Source: Pelargonium tetragonum
Taxonomy: Eukaryota; Streptophyta; Magnoliopsida; Geraniales; Geraniaceae
NCBI GenBank assembly: GCA_036897445.1
Contig: JAYMTL010000004.1
Span: forward strand, 303,362 to 367,361
Direction: 5' to 3'
Length of the DNA: 64,000 bases
Below the pieces are notes generated by a model. That model made no database searches and was not told the DNA's origin. It was given only the letters and a program-made list of their open reading frames with translations. The first letter of the stretch is position 1, and each line of letters begins with the position of its first letter. Shown one piece after another: positions 13,901-25,931 of this stretch. The position numbers and the translations under genes were made by a program.

Positions 13901-16900
13901 AGGATGTCTCTTAAACTCTGACTAGCTATCCGTTTTGCAGCTTTTAGACTTCTTTTGCCGGATTTATTTATATTATTTAATTGCTTTTTTGACTCCGTAG
14001 GTTATAGAAAACCCTTAATAAGAACTGGATGTCTGCTTCTCAGAGGCGTTGCCCCATAAAAATTTTAGTATTAAACGGATTCACAAATATTTTCAAAATC
14101 AGCCTCTAGCTCTACTACTCCAATTCTAGGACATTTTACGGAATATAAAGGGGCCCACAACCCCTGCTTCTTAAGAGTGTGCAAATTTCTTTGTCTAACC
14201 TAACCAATTCCAAAAGGGGTTAAGAAAAAGTTTAGTAGTTATATATTCTTATATTTTTACAAAAAAACTCGTTTAGGACCTGTTATTTAATAGTGCTTGA
14301 GTAGCACTCGTGTCTCTTTTATAAATCAGAAGAAAGGTTAATGAATAGTACGCAAAATCATAACTTTGATTGGAATATTTCTCATGAGTCCTTATACTAA
14401 TAAGAAGTACTCTCGGGGATGTTAAATACTGGTTTTTCTTATAAGCCTGTGTGAGTAGGAGCTTTACGGGTTTTTCTAAAGAAAAAGATCCTTCATAAGG
14501 GGATACCTGGTAAAAATGGAGGCAATAATGCCCGATTAGAGCCGATATCGAGGACTTAGCGGGGGTTTACAACAGAGAGCTCTTAATTTATCCTTTATTA
14601 TTATTAGAAATCGAGTATTCTTGTACAGAGTTACTCAGCGAAGTTTCTTTTTTTAGAATAATACAGTATTTTACTTGTGAATTCCTCTTGGTTCTAGAAT
14701 AAATCCTTTTTTTGTATAGAATGCCTCACGAATTTGAGACTCAGTCAAACTCTTTAATAATGAAATTTTTCGTTATCTTAGACTAGAAGTTAGAGGTTAC
14801 GCTCTTATTTCCGGAAGCATTATCGCTTTAGAAAAACACAGGTTGCTAAAATCCCAATAACCCCCCGGAATACCCTCTAGTACTGTACCCCAAAAAAGAT
14901 AAAGGAAGCAGTAAGAGATCTTATGAGAGTCCCAGCTTCGTGTAAACGAGGTATACCAGTCGGTAATTTATCTTTCTTAGGAGTATTCCCTCCCTATTTT
15001 TTTTTCATTTTTCAGTTCAAGGTTAATTAAAGAACCCTAGAGAAGCTGGAGTCCTCCTTTTAGATCTACTAAAACTTAAAAACGCCCTATCTATACTATA
15101 AAGAAAGAAATAAGACAAGGCTCAGAAAACTTAAACAAAGTCTAAAAGTCAAAAAGCACTTTTCAATTGTTAACAAACCTCAGGCCGGGATTTCTTAGAA
15201 GTCTAATAAGTATATCATCCGTTTCTTTTCAATATAATCAAAGGGTAACTCTATTATTCTGCATTTTTGAGTATCTCTAATATTAATTTAAATATCCGGA
15301 ATCTATAATATAAAAAAGATACCAATCCCTTAATAAAGTAAAGAAAACCCGCCGTAAAATTTTAAATAAAAGAAAAATACCGATACCTAAAAGACACGCG
15401 GGAGGGCCTTAGAATGGGCTTATGATTTAATTTAAAAGGAAGCTCTAACCCCCTTTTCTGAGACTAATCAAAATCTAGGATACAAAAACAATTCACCAAA
15501 ATTATACAAGGATAAAAGTAACCTATTCGACGAGAACCCTCTTATAATTACTCTGTGTCAATACTATAATTATTGAGGTAACGAAGTTAAGGGACTCTTT
15601 TAGAATAAGTTCATGGGGACTTTATTGACGTCAAAGATTAAACTAAACTAGGATAAAGTAATTAGTTCCTTTTTCTTCTGTTACAAACTAACTATAAAAA
15701 AGAAAGTAAGACTGCGCAACTGGATTATAACAAAAAAACTTATTAAAGTTTTAGCCTTTTTAGTATCTGTATAGTATAAAAAAAGGTTCTTCTAAAAATT
15801 ATGCTCTTATTTCCCTCTAGACGGGTCTTTTCCTTATGCTTAAAGTAACCTTGAGATCCTGTAACTTTTTTGGTATCCCTAAAACGAATGCCGCGTTAAT
15901 TTATCATGCCTAGAAAAACTTGTATACTTAACTCCCCTCCCGTGTACAAGCTTTCCATAATTAGTAATATAAAGGGTTTCTAATTAGAAAACGGAAGCAA
16001 AATGAGGAAATGAAGCCTAAATTTGATTAGAATGAAAGAGTACTTTTATTACTGCCTTTACTATCAAGGTCTTTAAAATAGTGTTTAATATGAGATACCT
16101 GCCCACACACAAGAGTCTCTCTCGTTATGTCTTAAGCTCTCTTAATTAGATTAGAGGAGTCTGCATTTCAAAGTAGGAAAAATCAAAGTATTTACTTATA
16201 TATATTTTTAAGGAAATCCAATTGCATAAAAAGTTGAAGTTTTAGATATGAGAGCTCAGAGGGGTTTTGTTGTAGTAAATATCCTAATAGTTAACTAAGA
16301 TGCTGTTAATAGGGCTTCCGAGTATCTAGAGCTTAAATATAAAGAGTATTATATATACTAAAAAGTTTCCGCGATTCCTCGTCTCAAAAATGATATGTAA
16401 TAAAGAAGGGCTTTTTCTACGTCCGAAACTCGGAATTGAATTTTAGTTTTTCAATTAGAATCTGAAAGCGCTTCTCCAAAGGATTGTAGATTAGGAGAGT
16501 GTAAGATTCCTGAGAGCTTGCCCATCTGGGGTCTTACGGCAAACTTTAAGTCGCTAGTACACGATAAAAATCACTCATTAAAATTTTTACAACAGTAAGT
16601 CAATTTTTATCATGAAATCACTTAATTAATTAGAAAAGCATTCCTTATTTTTGTCTAAATATTTTGTTATAAGAAGTCGGCTTGCTTAGGTGAGTCCCCT
16701 GTATTAAAATGAAACTTACAAACCATAAAACAAGAGTGAAACTCTGGAAATGCTGAGGGTTCGAGCCGTGATCTACTTATCAAAAAGTCATGGGCAAATG
16801 AAAGACTTACGGAAAGAGTTACCAAGAGAGACTTTAATGTGTATGTAGTCATGGAAAAAGGGGCGCTTTGATAGTATGGGCACAATATTTTAATAAATAG

Positions 16901-19900
16901 TAGACACAGAGTCCGGAAGCTCCTTAGACTCTTATTGAGAGTACTTCATCTTCAGAAGTCCGCCCGAGGCCCTAAAATTCTCCTTTGTTTTTGCTAAACT
17001 AAAATATAACTAAGATAAAGTACAAACAAATAAAAGGCGAGCGCTCTTTCCGGCACTAAAAAACGAAGACAGTTACTTTAGTTTTAAAGGCTCCCTTTGT
17101 TACGGGTTGCACTTCTAATAGTTTTTTCGTTATATTATATATGAGTTATTTTCATGTGTAACTTTATTCTTTTCTGGACTCCTGTCGGGTAAGCCGCGTT
17201 ACATACAGTAATTGCCAACTAGGAGAGCCCCAGAGAATATGAATATGTGAGTGAGGATTCCTTTTACTTTACTCTTTTCAAAAAGATAATAACAATGAGT
17301 GTGTCTTCAGTTATCTAAACCCCTTGCAAGTATTCTGTCAAAATAAAAGAATAAGGTCTCTATTAAGTTTCAGAAATGAAACATTTCTTTAGAAGCTTTT
17401 TTTATCAAGTAGTCTTGTTTGGGCACAGCCCTATCTTAATTTTTAATACCGGCAATGAAAATTCGGATTTCTAGGTATTACATACATAAAATGAAAAGGA
17501 TCTTAACCCGACTAAAGTTACCCAAAAACTCTTTGATTACTGCCAAACCAAAAAGAGAGGAGCCCTTTAAAAAGGCAAAGTTAAAATGAGCTAAAATTCC
17601 CTTTACTGTTAAAAACTAGAGTGTCTTACAATAGCTCAAACTCTACAGATTGAGGGACCACGGCGGCTTACTTATATCTCAAACCTTCAATCAGAAGTTC
17701 TGGTAACCCCGTTACAGGAACTTGTAGTATAAATCCTAAGAACTTCCTCATTCATACAGCCAACAGACCTTGCTAAATTTCATACTAAATTTTTTAATAC
17801 TTAATTTGCGGATTCTTATCAGATGTTAACAGATGCTTTTCAAGCCCCCTACTTTATAATAGAACTCCGCATCAAAATAGGTTTAAAGTTTTGCTCCTAG
17901 AGTCATTGCATTTTTAATAACTAAGAAGAAGCTTGTATTATAAAAATTTTCAACAAAGTAAGTTCAAAATTAGTAAAAATGCATATAGGTTATAAAACCC
18001 ACTTTCTAAAGATTTGCTAGGACTCCCTTAATTGAAATGACTCCTATTTTTAATCAAGAGAAAGCTTTTGTTCAGAATATCTCGGATACCCAGCGGGAGC
18101 TCAAAATAGAAAGTAAAAAGAGCCCTTATCCGCATCCGCGGAATTTTTACAAGTGTAGAACGTAGTCCCCTTTTATAAAGTGAAAGTAGAACAAAGAACT
18201 GAAAGTCTATAAATGCAGTACAAGGACTTGGAACCCTACACATAAGGATGCTGAAAGCTGAAAGTGGAACTTCTAACTGGATTTTTCTAGAATTTGGATC
18301 TGTAGCCTTTCTCAAACTCGATCAAAGGTTTACCGAATATAATACTATTCTCCAGTACTATAAAGACTTTATACTATGAAATTTCAATTCTTTATCTACG
18401 TGATTTCATCCTACCCCCCTTTATTATTAAGGTAATAAGAACCCGGTTTCCTTTAGGCCTCTTAATAAAAACTTCCTTGCTACTCAGAAGAATAGTATAA
18501 CACTTTAAGAAGAGATAGGCCTGGCCTAAGGACATTTTAGTAAATATAGTAAAGAATTTAATTTAAAGTAAACCCTTGCATTATAGGCCCTGATATTACT
18601 GCGGGAGTTTTGGAAAAAAAAAGAGTATAACTCGATATAAGAGGAAGCTACCACTTGTAAAATGAATTTCAAAAAGTTCGTTCTTTTAGCAATTCTTTGT
18701 ATGTAGTAATATTTGTAAGCAGTGTCGGTTGGAGATTCGCCAGGCAAGCCCCTCTCGATTTAGGTTAAACAAAAACTCGAGTTCCATAGCCTGTAACTTT
18801 CCCTTGTCATCAATAGAGCGCTACTCCTAATTTATTTCATACAATTACATTTTTTAATGTTTTAATGCTCTGGTTTCTTATTCTATGTGAGTCCCTTTAG
18901 CTTCTTTGAGTTATTGAATGCGCAATCCTGTCAGTATTCAGAAGGCGTCCTTAAAAAGAAATTCTCAGATGAAGCTCTTAAAGCACTTCTACGACCTTTT
19001 CTGTGCCTTATAACCCAAGTTTAAACCCCTTTAACTCCTCCCCCTGCAGTGTTTTACTATGCCTTTTTAGTTTAGCAATTTTTTGGTGTATGTTTACTTG
19101 AATTTTTGTTTAGGGCAAACCCCTAATTATGTAAGACCCGCAGAAATATAAAGTAGTAAGCACTTCTTGTAAAAGAAGAACCTGTCATCGAAAGAGGGAG
19201 GATGCCCCCCTTCTCCCTGAAAAAGAAGTAACCTAAGGATAAAATACCTGTAGAACTCCTTTTGAAATAGATTTTAATGTGCAGCAGAAATTTTAAGTAA
19301 GCACCTTTTTGAGGGGCCTCCGCCGTTTCAAACACTATAGAATAGAAAACATTAAAAGTTGCTTGGATTTTTACGTCATCGATCGAAAAACTTTTTAAAA
19401 GGCTCTACTGAACAAGGGTTTTTTCAAATCGCATATTCAGCGGCTGCCCACCCTTCAATAATAACGAATCCTAAGGTCTTGCGTTTTTTAAGGGGTATTT
19501 TCTTTTATGTTAACTTTGGAATTTCGATAGGGAGGCATATAACCGTTTGGGGTCTCAACTAGGATTAGGTAAACCAAGAAGTTTCTTTAGTTTCATTTTA
19601 GTACAAAAGGAGGAGAACTCCTAACCTAAACGGAAGCTTTTTCGTAAAGCGCTGGAGTCTAAAAAAGCAGGGTTCCCTTTTCCAGTTCATTCGTTCGAAC
19701 TTACTCACAAGAGTAACAACCCGCTCATAAATGCCGGCTGTGCTATAAGTCTAAAATACAAGTATCCGTGCTTTATGATGAATACTCAAAAAGACATTAA
19801 TTATATTGCAACTAAAAAGAAAACAAGTACTCGTAATTAAATTACTCGAGGACGCCTCCTCGGTTTGCTGTATTAATGTCCTTATATTTAGACAATAGAG

Positions 19901-22255
19901 TACCTGCTGTTAGAGTCTCTTACTATAAGCTATAAAGTTCACTTCTCTAATGAATATAATTCTAAAGCATACGTACTTGGCAGCTTTTTATTGGAATTCT
20001 TTATTTATAAGCCGTCCTATAGCGCGGGGCTTTTACTTACAGGGTGTTCTAGAACTAAAAAAGCTAACCCATCCCATAATAAGGATCCGTGTAAACTCTT
20101 GTACTTAAGTTAAACTGGATACCCCCCCTGATGTAAGCCTGGAATATAAGATCTTACTATAACTATATAAAAATTCTTGTTTGACCAAAAGTCCTAGAAG
20201 TAAATACATTTCAGTATAGCGCAAAACTTCTATATACAACTAGAAAAACGCCCGCCCCTTACTTAGAATTTTAGGGGCACCCTAATAAATTTGTTGATGG
20301 CATAGAATATGTAATTGCTTTTGTAATTCTGGAACTTGGCCCTTAAAAACCACCCTGATTAAACAGCCTCAAACTCAATTTGCATATAAAGATTTTTAAG
20401 TTATATTATATAAGAAATTGCCTTTAACAGGAATCCCTAAAAGGAAGCCGGTCCAAATATAGTAGTTAGTAAGCAAAGAGAGTGTTCCTCAAATACTATG
20501 TGAGGGAGCCTTTAATTAGGCATAATCATTTGCTTTTTTTATACACTAAAATTTGCTTAGCCTAAGTTCCCCTTGTTTTTACTCAAAATTTACAACCCCT
20601 TTAGATAGTACTCACACAAGTATCTTAAAACTTTATCCCCTGAATCCCTTTTCAAGGCTCTATAAAAAGTCAAGGTATTTCCGATTTCTATTTTATATTA
20701 GGCCACTCCCCTAAATCCGGCCTAAGTTTAATTCTGCACTTGTTACGGAATACCAACCCGAGATACTTATGATTTAATTGTTGTACAGGTACTCCTTTTT
20801 CTTTTTAAAAGTACAGAACCTCTCGAGTTTTTTACTATACTCGGGGCTACGCGACAATTAAGAAATAATAAAGCAGGAAAAACCCATGCTAAGCAGTTAC
20901 TGAAAAGCTTTGATTAGTAAATCTTAAGCTTAATGCTTAGTGGGACCGCAAACGCAAAGAGGTTAAGTGTAAATCTAGAGGGATAAACTCCCCAAAGCAC
21001 AACGAAAGAATTCGAAAAGTACTCCAACTTTGGTCTAAAAATCCGATACTTACTAAATAAAGTAACTAAAACTTGTCAACAAAAAAGAGAGCCCCTTACG
21101 TTAAAATTAGGATAGCCTTCTTCAAGATTTTTAAGGATTTAGGTAGAATATTCTATAATAAAGGATTGCTGCGAAAGTTGACTAATTCTCCACATTACAT
21201 TATGCTTGACTTCTAGGCCCCTATATAGTTCGAAGAGGAGTCCCTTGGAATTTCAAGAAAGAAGCTGAGCCCACCAACGGATTCAAAAGGCATTATATAA
21301 CTTACTTTCTCGGGCAAGAAAACAGGTTTCTTATTAGGACAAACATTCCAAGTTATAAACCTAAACCAAAGTCATTTTCCCTAACGAATACGGAAGTTGT
21401 AGATCAAGTTGCAAAAGCCAAAAACTCTAAGTGCCGATCTGCTTCTATTAAATACTGCAACCTTTTTAGACGCGCTTGGGGTGTTGACAGGGTGGCAAAG
21501 TGAAAACCAGAAAAAGCGCATTTAGGAGTAGTTTCATATCAATATATAGAATATCTGCGCCCTTGTAAAATGAAAATGACTTGGTGTAAATAAAATAGAA
21601 ATTGTAGTCATAGCTCAAGGCATTCCGAACCCTAAATTGAATACTACAAACGAAAACTGTATATCATTAAAAGACAATTTAACACAGAGTAAAGCTTTCC
21701 AGTATCGAAAATCTATTATTTAATACACAACCTATTTTTAGTCCATCCTTCTTCGATTTGCCAGCTCCTTCTAATCTAAATAGATACCGTTTTAAGGACT
21801 TCCCTTTTATCCTTCAGAGACTGACTATCAACACAAAAGCTCTGTTTAATAAACTTTAATCATAAGACTCCACGCATAGATTATATCTTACTAAAGTACA
21901 ACTCCTTTAAATATTGGAAATTACGAGCCCAGTACACCAGTTTAAGTTTATTTATCGGGAGTTTGACCTTTTACAATACTTGGATTTGATTCTTACGGCC
22001 TAGCTATCCTATAGAAAAATCCTGAATACCCTCGACACTACAAAACTATATCATATACAACATGCTCTATGCTCTCAAACTCTAACTTAATAAAAGGGAA
22101 GCTCTAGTATCAGTATAAAGGGGTGGGGTCTATAAAAATTAACGCTATAACCGAGGGGTCTAAACAACAGCTTATTTCTCTTAGCCTCCGGGATTTCTAC
22201 CTCTCTAATAAAGTTCCTGTGCTCCTAAAAAGAAATTTGTATACTTTTTAAGGTG
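7990..22255. other. long non-coding background
   Basis: Fourteen kilobases without a recognisable gene. GC palindromes continue throughout (GGATCC near 9258, 10835, 11466, 12557 and 20083; GAGCTC near 14578 and 16254). Open frames reach 95 codons (minus strand near 18.0-18.3 kb) without protein-like character. Isolated weak rRNA-like words occur at 9087-9101 (TAACAAGGTGTATGG), 9812-9826 (TGTACACCCTGCC) and 11926-11935 (AACCTTACCT); they are treated under findings because none is secure. Confidence 0.55.
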
Positions 22256-22262
22256 CCACTAA

Positions 22263-22445
22263 GATATAGCAGCTAGGAAAGAGTTTGCGGTTGTATCTAC
22301 TAAGAAGGTTGAGAAGACTAAGATAGAGGTGGAAAATGCAGCTCTAAGTAACCCTGGTATAGAAGTTGGTAAGCAGGCAGTTGGTGCGTATTGCAAAGGA
22401 AAGAAAAGGTTCCGTAACTGGGAGTGGTCAAAGTGGAAATTGTAA
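22263..22445 (+). CDS. hypothetical lysine-rich open frame, no start codon
   Basis: A 60-codon frame opens after a TAA at 22260-22262 and ends at TAA 22443-22445. It contains no ATG. The product is unusually protein-like for this window: STKKVEKTKIEVEN, then AALSNPGIEVGKQAVGAYCK, then a basic, tryptophan-rich end (RNWEWSKWKL). The strand is purine-rich and lacks the GC palindromes seen on both sides, so the boundary of the frame matches a change in base composition. The end reads TTGTAAGTA, so GTAAGT could be a splice donor and the frame an internal exon. I do not recognise the family. It could equally be a degraded gene fragment. Confidence 0.3.
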   Translation, partial: DIAARKEFAVVSTKKVEKTKIEVENAALSNPGIEVGKQAVGAYCKGKKRFRNWEWSKWKL

Positions 22446-22449
22446 GTAC

Positions 22450-24475
22450 TTTTTACTTCCTATAACCCTCGCCTAACCTTCCAAACCAAAGGGAGTCCTT
22501 AGGTTTCTACTAATGTTTGGCTAATACTAAAAAGGGGATAACTAAAAAGTTTTCTTTACTTAGATTAATGCCAAATGCATTTCCTAAGCTTAGGTGGCTA
22601 ATTTAATTCGGTAAAACCCAGTAACAAGTTTTGATTTACCTGGCTTCGTTAAGAGTCTTGTTATGATAAATTTCTAGGAAATACCCTTAGACATCCAAGT
22701 GTTTTTTTTCTGTTCAGTATATAAAGAGCTTGGAGTTTTATCTGACCGGTTTATCGGATTCCCCGCGTTTCCCATTCCTAGAACAATTTAAAATTACGAT
22801 ATCAGGACAAGAAGCTCAAGTTTCACAAAATTGCGAGAGTTTTCCTATACAAAAAGGGAACCCATTTGTGAGTTTAATAGACAGTAAAGAAAAACTAGAG
22901 CTTGTGACCCCTTGTTGAGTGAAGGTAATCCTTTATTATTTTAACGAGTTGTACACTGTTATTAATTTTTTCGGTTCTTTGATCCAATATAGCTAAAAAA
23001 TGTGGGTAAAGCAGGATGCTCACAAGCTAAAAAAAGGCCTAGAAAAAGCTTTAACCCGTGTAATTTAACACATTTAACTAAGGGGGCACTTTACGACAAC
23101 TAAAATCTCCCGTTGAATTTAGTTTGGGTCTAACTTTCTTTTGAAAGAGGCACTAAACCAATTCTAACAAAATCCGCAATTTATATATCCTTTTTAGTAC
23201 TAAATACTCTATGAAAAATTCAAATCACTCCTTAAAATTTTTAGGATCCCCTATAGACTTTTAGCCCTTAAGGGTTTCGTTAGCTAGAAAAACATCTCTA
23301 ATTGTCAACAAGGCCTCGGAACACCTATAACTTATATAAAACCCGTGAATAACTGCTGAATTCCCCTTTAATCTTATATATTGAAGAAGCTCCGAGCCTC
23401 GAGTGCGAATCCAGCTAAAGTTTTAGAGCTCCCCTTTTTATAAACTCGTTTCCATTAAAATAGCTAGAAACACATACAAATATTGAGAGTCCCCCGGTTA
23501 TCCTTTTACTTTATATCCTATTCTGAATTCGAAATCTTAATATTATAAATCTGAAACTCTGGAGGGATGCTAATATTAATAATATAAGGAAGAACTCTAG
23601 TCTAAACCCCAATTCCCAACTCTCCTATTTACTAGACCTGCTTTAACTAACCGAGAAATCCCATCTCTTGTGAAACCTATTTAATTCTATCTCTTTTTTG
23701 ACACTTTTCTAGAATTCTTAGAACCTCCCACCTTACCTTTGTTAGAAATTTCCTTCGTTGTATTTAAAGGTTCCCTTCTTTTTATTTTTAAAGGACCTTT
23801 TTTAGTTCTCAAGATTGGGTTTTTAGTTTGCTGGTTCCAGATAATAGGAGAATAAACCCTAGTATCGTAGGACAGGGCTGGGGATCCTAGATAAAAGCAA
23901 TAAAAGAATCTATGACACACCAAAACTAAGTAACTAAGTAGCTACAGACTCCTAAAGAAAGTTTTTTATAGAGTATTATTAGTTTAAAGGAATTCTTGTA
24001 TAATACCTAAACCTGGGGTTTCTCCTTTTCTTTACTAGGTACCGTATTTGTTCAATTCTTGCTTATGAATCTATATCTCTAATAACAATACCCCTTCGCG
24101 GGAATCTTAATATTAAGGAGTTTTTAGTTCTAAGATCTTGTATTTCACACTTTAAAGTTTATAACTATTTTCTAGTATGACTCTTATTTTCCAAAAACTC
24201 AAAGCATGAAGAAAGAAATATCCCCCTAAATACACAAATAAATAGAATTTTTAGAGTTTTAGCGTATCCACTAGCTCTGCCATTCTTTTATTTGAAGTAC
24301 TCCTTAAGGTATATTTCTTATAGGCTAGGCATCGGAGAAAGGAAACTTTTAAATAAAGCGTAGGCATTCTAAAGAAAAGGGGTTTGTACATTTAAGAGTT
24401 TTAACAAAGGTTGTACTAGAAAATTGTTTAGTTGCTTGCTTTAGAAACAAAAAAGAGAGACGGTCAGGTGCAAAG
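22450..24475. other. non-coding background
   Basis: AT-rich with GC palindromes (GGATCC near 23244 and 23883). Open frames of 62 and 78 codons show no protein-like signal. Nothing else supported. Confidence 0.55.
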
Positions 24476-24479
24476 CCCT

Positions 24480-24712
24480 CCTGTACTATACTTACTAATA
24501 CATAAAATACTAATTACTATACTATTTTTATCTATTCTATAACTATCTACTATAGAATACAATAGATTAACTACTTAACTCCATTAGAACACATTAGCTA
24601 CAGGCTACATCCATACAGGGAATACAGATACAGCTATCATCTCTACTATGCCTATCTCCTCTATGTTCTACTCTTACGGCTACCCTTGAAATTGAGTGCG
24701 ATCCATACGGGT
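24480..24712 (+). repeat. composition island, copy of dispersed repeat family (with hairpin)
   Basis: This stretch lacks GC palindromes and is rich in TA, CTA and ACA words. A hairpin with 9-bp arms lies at 24533-24541 and 24551-24559 (TATTCTATA and TATAGAATA, 9-base loop). It is followed by ATTAGCTACAG near 24592 and by TCCTCTATGTTCTACTCTTAC near 24655. The same order, an ATTAGCTACA word and then a TCCTCCTACTC-like word, recurs at 25.15-25.25 kb and, more loosely, at 45.5-45.7 kb. I infer diverged copies of one element. Function unknown. Confidence 0.45.
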
Positions 24713-25039
24713 TAGTCCTGTAGTAAAGGATCCCTATATTCCTGCAATCTTCCTAGGTACCTAATTTCTTTGTTCTGTTATTATGAAATTTAGATACAAC
24801 TAGCCAGCCTACCCCTTACGAAGTGTAACTCCAATTTAAATATTCGGATACTGAAATCCTGCTGCAGAAGCAGAAAAAGTTGATATCTTTATTTAGTCCT
24901 GGATCTCTACTTGTAGAATGTTTCGGGGAAACCCTTAACAGTTTTGGGTGTATCATTTTTTGTTATCAAAGCTCTAATAATACTAAGTCCGCACCCTCAT
25001 TAGCGATAAATACAAAGGGAAGAATAATTACCTTAAAAA

Positions 25040-25430
25040 AAGGAACCTCCTAGTTATCTATACTTATACTACCCTATTACTATCTATTAAGTAACTAATA
25101 TACTAAAACAAGAACAAGAATACAATAGAATAATAAGCCGTACAGTAACCCATTAGCTACAAAAAGCTGTGAGGAGTATCCATAACAACAGCCATAACAA
25201 GAGTACGGGTAGTATAAGAATCTCCCATAAGCAAAGCATGCTATTCCTCCTACTCTTACTAACTAAGACTAAAGGAGGTATACTAGGATTAGGATACAGA
25301 GTAATAACAAAGCAAGTAAAGCAATAATATAAAGAAATAAAAAAGAAGGGAGGCTAGGTCAAAGCAAAGTAAGTTAAACAAGTCTAGTAACTAGTAAGTC
25401 ATAAGAATTGAGTAAGACTAAGAAAGGAAA
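25040..25430 (+). repeat. composition island, second copy of dispersed repeat family
   Basis: A purine-rich, palindrome-poor stretch. It carries CCATTAGCTACA near 25148, CCCATAAG near 25224, and GCATGCTATTCCTCCTACTC near 25237, followed by a long A/G-rich tail. One frame (after a TAG near 25150) stays open for about 55 codons and includes a leucine run (MLFLLLLLTKTKGG) with no start codon at its head. The word order matches the island at 24.5 kb. AAAGCATGC is also shared with the minus-strand copy at 56.7 kb. Whether it codes is unresolved. Confidence 0.45.
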
Positions 25431-25435
25431 TCTTG

Positions 25436-25490
25436 TTGACTTGAACCTACGACGCACGAAAATTGTTTTGCAAAATGTTAGATGCCCCCT
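25436..25490 (-). tRNA. tRNA-like segment, 3' half missing (possible tRNA-Cys remnant)
   Basis: On the minus strand the T-arm start GTCGTAGGTTCAAGTC is complete, but the following bases (AAC) do not pair back to form the T stem, and no acceptor 3' strand follows. TTTTGCAAAA upstream contains a GCA triplet placed roughly where an anticodon should be, but the anticodon stem pairs poorly. The 18 bases at 25436-25453 are identical to 34256-34273, so the two tRNA-like segments share a T arm and flank. It could be a pseudogene, or a tRNA whose 3' part is restored after transcription. Confidence 0.35.
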
Positions 25491-25499
25491 CACCTGTAA

Positions 25500-25695
25500 A
25501 AGGGGAATTCCTATAATAACGGAGTAAAGGCACCTACAGACGGAGCTATTTTGGGATATACTCTAAAAATGGACAGAGAAAGAGACCGAACGAGGGGACC
25601 TAAACTACACAAGGATCCTAGCTCCAGCGGGTAGCCGTTTCTAAAAAGTCTAATAAGAGACTGATATGACTCGCCTGAGTTTCATACTCCAGCCG
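25500..25695. other. non-coding spacer
   Basis: Short background segment with GC palindromes (GGATCC near 25614) between two islands. No feature supported. Confidence 0.5.
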
Positions 25696-25699
25696 AGGA

Positions 25700-25930
25700 T
25701 TCTTCCTGCACTTTACTGGAGGCTGTAAAGGTGTACTAGTTGTCTTCTCTTGCATAGCTCTTAACTTAAGCCATGCTTTTATTTCCTGGATTTGCTAACT
25801 TGACTTAATTGACTTACCTCCTCCTCTTTGTACCTACCCCTTGTTTCTTAACAGATAGACTACTCTTTTGTATCTTATGTTTCGTAGCAGTCTTATTAAA
25901 TAAAAGCTATAGTTACTCTCTTAATTAAAA
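25700..25930 (-). other. composition island, purine-rich on minus strand, protein-like frame with stops
   Basis: The minus strand reads as a lysine- and arginine-rich frame, including KIQKSSLSVKKQGVGTKRRR and further on YTFTASSKVQEESSAG. Within about 95 codons it is interrupted by three TAA or TAA-like interruptions, one TAG and one TGA. GGAGGTAAGTCAATTAAGTC near the middle could be a splice donor context; a 23-base GT...AG segment would remove two of the stops. That reading is speculative. The composition matches the islands at 7.8 and 55.4 kb. Confidence 0.35.
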
Positions 25931-25931
25931 T

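Noticed and set aside
18028-18315. 95-codon minus-strand open frame
   Set aside because: No protein-like bias and it contains background GC palindromes; length expected by chance.
19590-19620. Sarcin-ricin loop of LSU rRNA (AGTACAAAAGGA)
   Set aside because: It lacks the GAGA tetraloop G that is universally required; similar AGTACAAAAGG words recur at several unrelated places.
25800-25850. Pygmy GT-AG intron of 23 bases on the minus strand
   Set aside because: GTAAG and TAG words are common in all purine-rich islands and removing the segment does not yield a clearly better protein.
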